This document shows, piece after piece, positions 49,801 to 60,600 of a stretch of 64,000 nucleotides of DNA; position 1 is the first letter of the stretch; each line of letters begins with the position of its first letter. Source of the DNA: Argopecten irradians (Eukaryota > Mollusca > Bivalvia > Pectinida > Pectinidae); the NCBI RefSeq assembly GCF_041381155.1, contig NC_091134.1, positions 9,642,755 to 9,706,754 on the forward strand, in the 5' to 3' direction. The notes beneath the pieces are model-generated. The model was given only the letters and a program-made list of their open reading frames with translations, was not told the origin of the DNA and did not search any database. The position numbers and the translations under genes are program-made.

Positions 49801-52800
49801 AAGGCGGTCAGGATAGGAGGTTAATGCAGGGGACAAAAGGGTGAAAGGTCAGGTTAGGGAAATTATAAACCAAGTCCTGTGTACAAAAGCTGACATCAGA
49901 TGGAGGTTATGAGGAAACTTGATCAGAAAAAGAATCATCCATATGACGGAGGATATGATGAGGAGATCTAGAGAAAATTTCAGGAAGCATAATTCTGGAA
50001 TGAAGGAAAATATGATGAGGAAAGCATCAAAGAGAAAGAAATGGGAGCAAACAGAAATTTTGAGGAAAAGATAAATAAATCATTGAGAGAAGTCCAAAAG
50101 GAAGACAGGTGAGCAAACCATAAATGTTTCTTAAAAACATTAATAACACCAGAAAACATATACCGATGGCCTAAGCTGAGGTTACAACACCAAACATATG
50201 CACGATTTCCTGTGTAATATATGATAACAGTGGAAAGACATTTGGCTGTTTTGCCGTCTGGCGCAGTGATAGTCAACTACCGCGCGCGGTATTTAGTATG
50301 ACGGCGGGAAACATAAGACGACCCGCGTTATGAAAATTAACATTTTATTTATTTTCATCAAACTGTTCAGATGGTGATGATACATGTAGTATTAACGGTA
50401 AGTTAATAACTTTTGCGACTCTACAAAATTCTCGATCTCGTTTCGTTCCCATTTTAAAAATTAAAAGCCGTTTCGGAAAGGTAGTGGCCCTTTAAAAAAA
50501 TAAGGATGAAAGAAGTGACAAAAGGATCAACATCTTATGATGCACCACAATTAAGTGTCTAAACATAGTGTTTGTCACAGCTCAAGTGACTATATGACAG
50601 CTGCCATTTTCCTTCATTAAGAACCATTTGTAGACTATTGATTATATCAACATACCCAATAGCCTTTCCTACTAATGAAGCCGAATCAGTTTACACAGGC
50701 CTGACACTGAGTTATTGGATCTAACCTTTGATCGATCAATATTCTGAGTGTTACTAGAAAATCTATAGACTGACTAACATTTCCTTTAATTTCTGAGCTT
50801 ACAATTTCTGTCAATCAAGGGGTTTACAGAATTGTCTCCTCTTATTTCTATAAAAACAAAAAATATAGACTTCTAAGCCACTAGACACTGACTGAAACAG
50901 GATTCTAACTGAGTCAAACTGTCCATACAGTTTAACATTCAGTTTTTGGACCTTATTCACAGACTTTGAAGTGTAGTGGCATTTAATCATTATGGGCACA
51001 TATTACCCAAATTTTAGCCAAATTCCTCAAATAATCCCTTCTAACTAACAAATATCCTTACCAATATTTAGAAAAGTAATATGTGGCGTAAAAATTTTGA
51101 TATGTTATTTTTTTCTTCATTAAGCCATTCAAAACCATAAGGTTTGATGCATTTGGCCGTGAAAACCATTTAAATGGCTTCAAATGACTCAGCTTCATGG
51201 TCTAACTGTATGTATCATTTAACTTCTAATCACTATAGATGTAAATATGATGATTTTTTTAAAGTACTACCAAAATCTTTATCAGCATTTATTTGTAAGT
51301 TTGTAAAATTGAAACCTTATGCATTGAAAGTATTGTATTCTCAAAATGTTGGTAATTTATAACTTTTGGTGATGAATTAGCATAAAAATGATCAATAGAC
51401 ATCTTGATTCATGAGAATGAAAAATAAGGCACATATAACTTTGAGAAAACATTTTAATCACCATACACATTATAGAAGGTTAAGTGTCTGGGTCATTTTA
51501 ATCATCTGTCCTTTGTAAAGAAAATGTCAACCAGGTCTAATATCTACGTTGTATGTTAATTTTTTTGTCCACTTTTCTACGGAAAAAAAAATTATTTTAA
51601 GTTGGGATTTCGATCTCAGACTCCGGTTCTGGCCATCATTTTAGAGTGAAAGACATTCAATTTTTTTTTTAAATTCTCCCAACCGACCGACCCTATTTTT
51701 TTTGCCAATGTAACCCTATATAAACAGACATATACTTTTTAGGCCTAATGTAATAATGCCATATGATTTTATCCTAAATCTGGAGCAACTAAAATGATCA
51801 ATTGTGTTAGTCGTCATTGTTAAAACCTGTCTGTAATGCGAGTTTTTACTCAAATGTATCAGAGGTAAGTTTTCAGTTGTTTTAACAGCTTTCACAGCTT
51901 TATTACAGCACAATTAAAAATAAATCTTTAATTACATGTAAGCATAGCTCAATTAACATTCACTTGAAATCCGAGTTCCTTTTAATTGTCTTTTTCATCA
52001 GAATATTTAAGTTGTCTTTTTCATCAGAATATTTAAGTTGTCAAGACTAATTTGTAAGTTTTTAAACACATTTATAAATATAAATGTGCTTAAAAGCTTA
52101 CACGTTTCGTTTTGCAATAGCTGATTGCCTGATGTAAAAGCTAATAGAAAGGTAAGTACAGTTAATGTATCGTGTTACCAAGGTTTTTTTTTTGTATGTT
52201 CCTCTATTGATACACCTAGAGCTCATGGTATGTACATATCACATGATCTCTGGTCACGCTTCGACCACTCCAATATACGTTTAGCCACAGTAACATGTGG
52301 AGTAAATATAAAACACCTTTAAACCTATACAATTTAACTTTTTTCTGTTTAATTTTGATATGTCACATAAGTGGTGAACGCTGACTCAGCGTGGCCTGGC
52401 TGTATGATCTCTTAAGCAAACAGTAATATAGAGTTCATGAATAAATTAATGATGTATGTGTTCAATAAATATGCCATTGTAATTTATAATCAATGATTCA
52501 AATATATGGGGAAAATTAGAGGTCTGAAGTAGGATTTTGAATATGTACTACATCATATTACAAATATAAATTTTAAACTATATTTTTAGGCAGTACTAAT
52601 ATATGAAATAGAACTTTTTATTTTCATTTCAATTGTGTCTACCAGGTATATGTATATACCTTTTCAAAATACTGAAGGAATAAATATTCAGGTAATCCTG
52701 TAAATGGACACATCATTATGCTTGGTCTGTATTGTGTAGGTAATAATGTTGGGTTTATAAATTTTCTTTGATAGAAATATGTGGTAGAGACACATCAGTT

Positions 52801-55800
52801 ACAATATACCAGGTACACTTGCATTATACATGCTATAAATAGTTTTCATCTTGAAATTGAGAAAAGGTGTTTTAACAATCAGGCGGATATGTGGAGCTGA
52901 TTGCGTGAGAATGGGGCATTTGAGTGGGAGTAATTGTAATTTGATGGACAAAGATGGTGGGTAATTTGATATTGCAACCGTGATATTATCCTCCCATTTC
53001 GTGTAAGAGAAAATATTAGTTGGCCAGCTAGTTCAGAGAATATCAAAGGCAAGAGAGCTATGTAACATGTAGTAAAATTCACTATAGTACAAATACAGAT
53101 CTTCAATAGATTCTTTTACATTCTCTTCAACTCAAGTTAAAACACATGCAAACTTTATTGAAATAGATTTAAAGTATGAAAATGTTGGTATTATCAATCA
53201 GCATTTAAAGCTGTCTAAAAGTAAACATAACAACTTCTATGACATTTACACTGTACAACACTTCCCTGTAGTTGATGACACATATATGTTTATTTAGCTA
53301 TTTAGATTTTCCCTGTCAAGCTGACTAGACTTGAGACATCAGCTGAGGTAATTAAGAGACACACAGATCAAGAGCAGACAGGTCTAGGGACATATAACAC
53401 ATCCCTGTAATACACCAGGATTTCCCACAGGAAACAGTTTGAGAGGTGTCCCTGTCATTTGGATCAGATATATAAAATATACATGTATAAATCAAGCATG
53501 AAATATGTAACAAAATGTGTATCATAATATATATAGTGACCATTCACATAGGACAATAATTGAGAGCGACTTTAACTTTATTTGCCATCCGCTTCCTGAA
53601 ATGCAGTAGTTTGTCATCTGTTCAATAATCTGATTTGAAATTTGTGAAGTTCCTTTCTAAAATATAATTTAAAAGCAGAAAATAGCTTGAACTATAAAAG
53701 AAATCTTTAATAGAAGCTGCAAGAATCTGTTAAGAACATGCAGTAAAAAAAAAAAACAATTTTATTTAATAATGGGATATAAAAATAACAGATTTTCTTA
53801 TATTTTATAATTAATAAAACAAAATGATGCTAAACATTAAAAATGGACCCTTGAGAACCCCAAGAAAGCTATACATTTATAAAATGTATGTGATCTACCA
53901 TGTAAACATTAGAACACAAGTTCCACCTTGAGCACACATTTTATCACAGCAATCAGATATATAACTGATTTTAAGCAAGCAGCACTGATGATCATACAGG
54001 ATTAGATGTTGGTCTCAATTAAGTTGCAATCAGTACTTGATTTTGATGTAAAAGAAAAATATAAGAATGTTAGATAAAAATGGCCACTCTTTAAAGAGCT
54101 AGGTCATGAAAGGAAAGGAAGCAGGGACAAATACATATATTTACTAAACACTAAGATATTTGTACATGTACCTGAATCATGTCCTCTCATATCAGATTTC
54201 TGTAATGTAAGTGCATGTATCTGTCATTTATGGCATCTTATCGATATGTAATTTATAATGACCTACCGTAAATCCATGGTCATTCATGTTAAGGATGATA
54301 TTCTGACCCATCACAGCCAGTCCAATCAGTGCTATATCTCCTCTACAAAGCAAATTCAACAAATACAGAAAAATGGAAACAAAAGTTGAAAAGGAAGCTA
54401 ACCTGGGATTGTAACTTTTTGATTACCAGTATGAAGAATGATGGAGCATAAACATCAAAGTTTCCATGAATTTGTGGATATTTATTAGTTTACATTTTTC
54501 GGACAGATGCAAACTAATAATTACCCACAAATTGACGGAATCTTTGGAGTTATGCTCCATCTTTCTTCATACTGTTTTTTATTCACCGTCTATGGAACAC
54601 TGTTAGAATACACCAGTATCAATCTTAGATCTCTATGCCGATACATGCATGTACATCTTGCCATTATGATATACCTACATGACGTTGGAAACCTCTACCT
54701 TCTATATAATTTCTAATTACCAGTAAACAAATAATCTTGGCTTATTGGCAATTTATTATCGCGTGATTAAAAGCTAAGAAAATGTAGTCATTTGAAGATG
54801 TGTCAGATTTTGGAGGTCAAATACAGAAACTGTACCATAATGGTTACATTTTAAGTTCACTTTGGAGAAAGATCTCCAAACTCCAAACCTATATAGGATG
54901 AGTTCAAATTAAAGTGTTAATATTTAATTGATGATGATTTTACAACTTTTTTTTTTTACCATTTTAATCATTAGTGTTAACATTATTTTGTTGCACTATA
55001 TCAAGGAATTTTATTTGCTTTTAGAGTTCTTTTCATAAGCACCAAGGGCACTTATTGGGTCGAATATGGTAATATAACTACACCTACACAGTTATAGTAA
55101 ATGTTGTAGGTTTCTTACACATTAAAAGCTTAATTCATTTTCTGGTATCCATACATCATATACATGTACTTATAATTTGATAATATAATTATTTACAACC
55201 TGGAACATTTACTTCTAAGTTTCTTTCCAATACTGTGTATATATATCGCCTAATGTATATACCACTTGACATCGACGATGCCATAGGGCAAATATATATA
55301 ATCACAGGGTAATATCTTCAATAATAGGCAAATCAAAACTAATAGGTTTCTGATATACATGTGTACGTTTATATCCTCTTAGGTCTGTATCCACAGACTT
55401 GCTACACTTAGTATGTTTTTAGTTATATATATTCATTTTGGTTTTTCATCCATGAAAAAATTACATTCCAAAAGAAATAAAAGATCTAAGTTACGGTATA
55501 TAATTTCATACTGTATCCATGTATTTGTTCTAAAATATACTTATAAAACTTAATAAAAAATACATCATCAGAAACTGATGCATTATTAAATTAAAATCAG
55601 CTGTTCTCCTATCAGTGATAGTACATAATGCATATATTCTATTTTAGCGGGGTTCCTACAAAATATAATAATGATATCATGATCAGCTCATGTAGGTACT
55701 AATGTTCCAGTGTTTTTCTGGGTATTTTGGGAAATTTCCATTGGTGAAAATTGGGAAATATTGTGCGATATGAGAATGAATGAAAAATTTTAACGGTGTT

Positions 55801-57137
55801 TATGAAAATTTTGGAAAAGGTAGAAATAAACAATTATCCTTTTCCAAGAATCAAGTATAAGAATGTATACTAAAATACGATGTTCAAACTTGGGGTTTCC
55901 GGAAATTATTTTTTGTTTCGTCACATAAAATAGGTGTCAACTCAATGATTTGGGAAATTTAGACATAGATTTGGGAAAAAATAACAAGAAATACAATTGG
56001 GAATGGGGCCTTATTTCAGCCCAAAATATATAGGCAGGAAAAACACTGTGTTCCCAATTCCAAGCTTGTATCTATATTCTATAATGTGTATATTGTGTGT
56101 ATAGATTGACATACAAGTTGACAGTCAAGTGTCAGGTACTTGTATACTTGTATAATAAGCTTTACTGGCCAGTCAACAATATGGTAAAGGGAAACTATAT
56201 AACTTAATCAATTATAAAGCCTTAGCTATACATGTTCTTCCATTAACCCAACATCAAATTGACTTTATTTCTATGTTACTGTTAAGTACAAATGTATATT
56301 CATTTAATGAACAATTTAATGAACATCCTGAAGTATTTAATTCAATCAGAACCAGGTAAGCTACAATGTATTGTTACCACTTCCTGTTCCAGGAAAGAAA
56401 AATTAAAATCCATTGTTCATCCTACATATGTACTTTGTTAGCTGAAACATCAATTGTAAAACTATCCTATCCTTATTTTTTCTATTGATTTACAGACTCC
56501 CACATCTGTTCATGTGAGCAATTCTGAGTATGTTTTTGAAAAAATTTAAAGATGTGCAATTGGTTTTGCTTTCAGCATCTCAGCATGTAGTGGCAACTAG
56601 TTATTACATTTTTTTAATTTTTCTTTATATATAATTACATCAATTATAAATACAAATTGTCTATATATTTTGTAATCTCTGTCCACCATATGTTTTTGTG
56701 TGCTAATAACCATTGTTTTTTCTTAATTTAGACAATTCTAAATACATGTACCTCAACATATCGGGTTTTTTTTCCATTTCTGGACTTAAAATAACTTCCT
56801 CTTACTTTTGAAATTTTATGAACGTCAAACGAAACACCGTGTAAGAAAAATACAAAATGTATAAAATTGAGTGAGACTAAAGCAAAGCATATTATAAACC
56901 ATAACTACATGTACATGTATATACTGTACGTGTACATGTACTGATAATGCATGACTGACAGTGGCAATAACAGGAACACGAATCACTCGATAAAACATAA
57001 AGTTGCAAGTCATAACCCGGTACTAAACCAATGACAGTTTTTTATCCATATCCAAAAAATAACCGACTTTCTACTGAAATGGGCGTTTCTAAACAAGCAT
57101 AACAATAAGTTAAAAACACTTACTTAGGTTCACCCAT
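37875..57137 (-). CDS. PGD: 6-phosphogluconate dehydrogenase, decarboxylating
   Basis: Cytosolic enzyme of the oxidative pentose phosphate pathway: 6-phosphogluconate + NADP+ gives ribulose 5-phosphate + CO2 + NADPH. Thirteen exons: 57124-57137, 54267-54342, 43755-43934, 43456-43521, 43076-43194, 42661-42727, 42246-42380, 41776-41901, 41387-41450, 41024-41154, 38934-39067, 38478-38700 and 37875-37994. All have GT-AG junctions with matching phases, giving 1455 bp and 484 residues (animal enzymes are about 483). Visible are the Rossmann motif GLAVMGQN (residues 12-19), [41 protein letters not shown] with catalytic Lys185 and Glu192, the family signature IRDTAGQKGTGKW (255-267), and the C-terminal tail [18 protein letters not shown]. 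Exon 1 codes only MGEP plus two bases. Intron 2 is 10.3 kb and repeat-rich. No lesion seen; the gene looks functional. It is divergent to MRPL20. Confidence 0.97.
38478..38700 (-). CDS. PGD: PGD exon 12
   Basis: Largest PGD exon: [20 protein letters not shown], then [20 protein letters not shown] and [19 protein letters not shown]. It is part of the all-helical C-terminal dimerisation domain. One base plus 74 codons, donor CAG|gtaaat. Confidence 0.95.
39138..40890. repeat. Composite repeat with ~305-327-bp internal tandem units, in PGD intron
   Basis: It starts ACAAGAGGCCCAAGGGCCTT and AACGGTCACCT, and ends GTCTCAGGTGACCTAAAAA, so the outer GGTCACCT/AGGTGACC words are inverted. Inside, four units carry AAACTTGACCCCCTCCCC (about 39533, 39838, 40164, 40490), CAGGGTCATATAATTCACAA and GCTAATAATTCTAACCAAG. 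The start motif is shared with the array at 46771. It lies between PGD exons 11 and 10 (intron 39068-41023). Confidence 0.75.
42246..42380 (-). CDS. PGD: PGD exon 7 (catalytic residues)
   Basis: 45 codons in phase 0, starting [20 protein letters not shown]. It holds the catalytic Lys (residue 185) and Glu (residue 192) and is the most conserved stretch of the gene. Donor GAT|gtgagt. Confidence 0.96.
43755..43934 (-). CDS. PGD: PGD exon 3 (NADP-binding domain)
   Basis: 60 codons: [20 protein letters not shown], then [20 protein letters not shown] and [19 protein letters not shown] is the usual NADP 2'-phosphate-contacting motif after the second strand. It is separated from exon 2 by 10.3 kb. 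Confidence 0.96.
44231..44340. repeat. Unique-looking segment duplicated at the assembly gap
   Basis: CAGTGATTTCATGAGA, then AAATCTTACTCTGTGAGAG and on to GAACAGAAATGG. The same sequence, with a few substitutions, recurs split in two at 46754-46770 and 49463-49556, with the 2.7-kb repeat array between the halves. See findings. Confidence 0.8.
44618..44768. mobile_element. Miniature element with ~22-bp terminal inverted repeats
   Basis: GAAACCTGTCTAATCTGACAC at the left end and GTGTCGGATTAGACAGGTTT at the right end are complementary with one or two mismatches, about 110 bp apart. Non-coding; inside PGD intron 2. Confidence 0.7.
46104..46188. repeat. Near-perfect hairpin
   Basis: AAAACTGTCCATTATTAGAG (46104) and its complement ending GGACAGGTTTT (46188) form arms of about 35 bp around a TCGCCTGCGGGCTC centre. 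It lies immediately upstream of the LINE fragment. Confidence 0.7.
46190..46610 (+). mobile_element. LINE (non-LTR retrotransposon) reverse-transcriptase 3' fragment
   Basis: The frame at 46255-46485 reads [20 protein letters not shown], then [20 protein letters not shown] and [16 protein letters not shown]. This is the typical segment after the reverse-transcriptase core of Jockey/CR1-like LINEs (AARIVTG ... LGW.PL..RR ... K..HG..P.YL...). A frame break follows, and the usual LWNSLP motif can be read near 46552-46575 in another frame. It is only the 3' part, cut by the assembly gap, and not active. It lies in PGD intron 2. Confidence 0.75.
46721..46753. other. Assembly gap (33 N)
   Basis: A run of 33 N. 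The sequence immediately after it begins exactly where the duplicated segment 44231 begins, so the gap is a join of two contigs rather than a random unread stretch. Confidence 0.98.
46771..49462. repeat. Large tandem array (~165-bp units), indel-rich, in PGD intron 2
   Basis: It starts ACAAGAGGCCCATGGGCCTT. After three shorter units with AATTAAAACCCCTATAGA (about 47115-47430) there are about twelve units of TTTGCCCTTTTGGGGCCCC, AGCCCCTAGGGGTCGGACCA, AAATATGATTGTCC and AAGGATGAAGGAGGAGTAGG at about 165-bp spacing (47449 to 49355). From about 47800 on, units differ by many one-base insertions and deletions at homopolymers, which looks more like unpolished long reads than normal divergence. Confidence 0.85.
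50126..50495 (-). mobile_element. TTAA-type miniature transposon family B, truncated inverted copy
   Basis: It matches the reverse complement of 62391-62760: CCGATGGCCTAAGC, CACCAAACATATGCA, GATTTCCTGYGTAATAT, CTGTTTTGCCGTCTGGC and the terminal GGAAAGGTAGTGGCCCTTTAA. The left end with its terminal repeat is missing. It contains a CGCGCGCGGT word not present in the other copy. It lies in PGD intron 2. Confidence 0.7.
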
Positions 57138-57605
57138 GTTTCTTGTTTGAGATAAATCAGTTTCACGTTGCACACTGTCGCTGTCTCACTTTCACACACT
57201 GCTTTGACATAAGATCCTGTTCCCCAATGTAATCGCTTAACCGGCTGCGTTACACTTTGCTGAAAAGGTCAAACGGAACCGGAAATCCCTAGTTTCACTT
57301 TGAGACAAAATAAAATAAAAGTCGTAGTTCGGATAAAATAAATAACCAAATTATATTTAAATACCTTCTACACACTTATAAATCAGTTACAGCAACCATA
57401 CTTAATTACATACTTAATTGTTTTCTTAAGTACTTATTTCTACATAAAAAATACAAGTTTTATTGAAAATGGAATTGCTAAACAAAATAAATGGATCCGG
57501 AATATGTTACAAACCGTCTTCATTTTAAGTACTAGAAGCATTTTTAAAAAGCATGGCCGCCGTCGTTTGACTTTCCTCGATTTTTACGACACTTACGAAA
57601 TCATC
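57138..57605. promoter_or_regulatory. Probable bidirectional promoter of PGD and MRPL20
   Basis: Only 468 bp separate the two start codons, which point away from each other. The middle has the region's highest GC and adjacent ETS-type cores (CGGAACCGGAAAT at 57274-57286), plus a third TCCGGAA at about 57496. ETS sites are common in promoters of mitochondrial ribosomal protein genes and in bidirectional promoters. I see no clear TATA box. A six-codon upstream frame, ATG at 57553 to TGA at 57570, precedes MRPL20. Confidence 0.65.
57553..57570 (+). other. Short upstream reading frame before MRPL20
   Basis: ATG GCC GCC GTC GTT TGA in a strong start context (AAGCATGG), 36 bp before the MRPL20 start and in another frame. 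It matters only if transcription starts upstream of 57553, which the sequence does not show. Confidence 0.35.
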
Positions 57606-60600
57606 ATGGTTTTCCTCACTCCTTTGAACCTTATCCGATCCAGAGGCCCAGATAGTGCATGGAGGAAAAGGATGTATCTCAGAATGTCATGGGTGTGTCT
57701 CGCAGTTTGTTATCACTTTAACATAAATCACTAAATTGAAGATTTTTTTTTCATTTTTAGCTCACCTGGCCCAAAGGGCCGGTGATCAGAGCTTATGTCA
57801 TGGCGCGGCGTCCGTCGTCCGTCCGTCCGTCAACATTTCCTTTAAATCGCCACTAGTCAAAGAGTTCTGCATGGAATGTAACCAAAGTTTGTACAAAATT
57901 TGGCTCTGACCCCCTGGAGAAGAAAGAATGGGGCCCAATAGGGAAATTACAGGTAAACAATTAAATTCCTTCAGAAAAGAAACAATGATCCTGTATTCAT
58001 AACATTACTTGGCATTACAATAACAAGGTGAGCGATACAGCCCCTCTGGGCCTTTTGTTTTATGTTCAGACAGTAGTGAGTGAGTCTGTGACACTTAATT
58101 ATACTTTGGTACGCTATCCAAATTGATAAACTTTTAAAGATGCTCCACCGCTGGCAAATGGTATTTTTTTCACTATAAAAAACAGGAGCAGACGATTTAG
58201 TATTTTTCTTCAGTTACAAAAGTTACTAATTACTTTACACCATTACCACCATTGAAAAGTTTGAGCTTCTAATTTTACTTCTTTGCACATGCACCAAAGG
58301 CGAAATAAATTATTTCATATTATTTTTTGTGTTAATTAGGCATATATATACACAATTAAACACCAATTATTGTTGCAATGATTAATATCATTTATGCTCT
58401 GTCGGCATCTTTAATATATTTGAAGCAGAATTTTCATTCACAATCTAAACTGACAACAACTTCTGCTGTTTAGGTGTCCCCAGTCGACAAAAAGAAAATA
58501 TATATATAACATTGTATTAAATAAATAATTTATAATGTGTCAAAATGGCGACCGAATGATGGACATTTTGAAAAGATCGAAATGACATTAATTTTTCTGG
58601 TCACTTATAGTTGTTATATTAATAACATCTATACTTTAAAATTTCATAATTAAAAGTTTAAAAGATATAAGAGGAAAAGTTCCGGTAAGCAGCAATACAA
58701 TTTCAATAGCTTACAGCTGTTGGGTCCTGTTTGCTTTTCATAATATGCTTTAATTTGATACTGCAACTATAATCAAGTATCAACCTAGACTAGATCCTTA
58801 AGTATTAATACTAATAGTAATGATTGTACAATATATCTTATCTTCCTATAATGTATGATATAGGTATCTATGAAATCTGAGTAACATATTTAGCGACACA
58901 GTGTCACTAAAATAGATTACTCAATTTATTTCCAGAATGGTGAGTACAATACTCTAATTAATATAGCACTCAGGTGTGAACTTGATATGCATAATTCTCC
59001 AATGTTCATTGCTTTTTGATTTGAAGGAGTTTAATGTTTTTGCTGATACAACTGACATATGTTTATAGCTACCTTTTGCATCCTCGAAACTCCAGGGGTT
59101 ACTATAACTGACGCTTTATCTACCCCAGAACTAGCCATCTCATACTATAGTAAGAAATACTGTGATGGGTCAGAGAGGCGACGACCGCCTATGATAATAG
59201 ATCTAGACCTCGATGACAGGTAATAAGTACCCCTCCCCCCCACTTAAACTGAAGGCAACAGAACAGAAAAGGTAATTTAGTCCTTTAATTTACATCAAAA
59301 GAGCCGTATAACGGTACACTGGATGACTAGCGTCACTTTCTCTGTAGTCTTCAAAGGAAATCTTTGCAGGCCGGTGATTGCAGTTCGGATTTTTACTCCT
59401 CAGCTGCCTTCAGTTTTGCTATGAGATAATTCAAGTATAGATGTTATAAAAGTCAGCTATAAATAATAATCCCTAAAGTATCTAGGATGACCTTTCAAAG
59501 TTAGAAAAATAAAATAAGGGTGTAGCAACTCGGCCTGGGTAAATAGGCCTATGTTTTAGAGCAAAACAATTTTAACTTCTAATGGTACCATTAAGAATGA
59601 TCATAAAACCTAAACATATACACATATGTATATAAAAAAGCAACAATTAAGTTAAAAGACAACAAAATTCAAGCATGTCGATCAAAAATGAATGCTGTAC
59701 AGAGCATCAATAGATAAAACTCAGTTTCAGTTGGCTACAATTTTTCATGTGCTCAAGGAACTTTGATCTACCAATGATATACTATGCATTTAGATCTATA
59801 GCTTGAACATAAAAAAACACTCCCATGTACTATATATTTTTTTTCCACAGAGTTACTATGGGAGGAAGCGGCAATGTTTTTCCATTGCTGTAAGATCTGT
59901 TAGAAAAGCTATGATGTACTCCACAAGAGACAGACAACAAAAAAGGAAAGTAATGCAAAAGGTGAGTATTACTTTAATGCTTATTTTTTTTGCTATATAA
60001 ATGAATTTGGGTATAATTTTTTTTCTTGTAAACCATAATTTTTTTTATTGAAGTAAGAAGGAGCAGAACAAAGTACATTGCCAATTGATGGATTTTGAAG
60101 TTGAAACCCTGACTATTAGATTGCTCTAGTATTTGATTCTCTACATGTACGGTAACTATAGCTAGTTTTCAAACAGGTATGATTAACTACTTATGGGTGG
60201 ATAAACTGCATTGTTATGCTTCAGATTTGTTTTGTTATAATTACATTATAACAAAACAGAGGTTGTTATGCAATATACAAAATGCAATTTTTTGATACAT
60301 TTGAGGCCGATGAAAGGTTCATAGTCTAGCTCCTCCAAGAGAAATACAATGTTTTGCCAGTCAATTTCATGTCAATAGTTTTCTAATAAAAGAAATATTT
60401 TGCTCTTGACATTTCCCTTGATTTAAAAAAGAAAGTTCAGTCCCTAAAAATATGTTGTAATGTCAGTAAGAGTTACTTCCCTTTTGGATACCACAAAATG
60501 TAGATATGTACACTGTAGAGTTACTTCCCTTTGAATTGATTGGAAAAATTATACATCAATATAAGATTTTTTTCAAAAGAGAAAATATTTTCGTATGATT

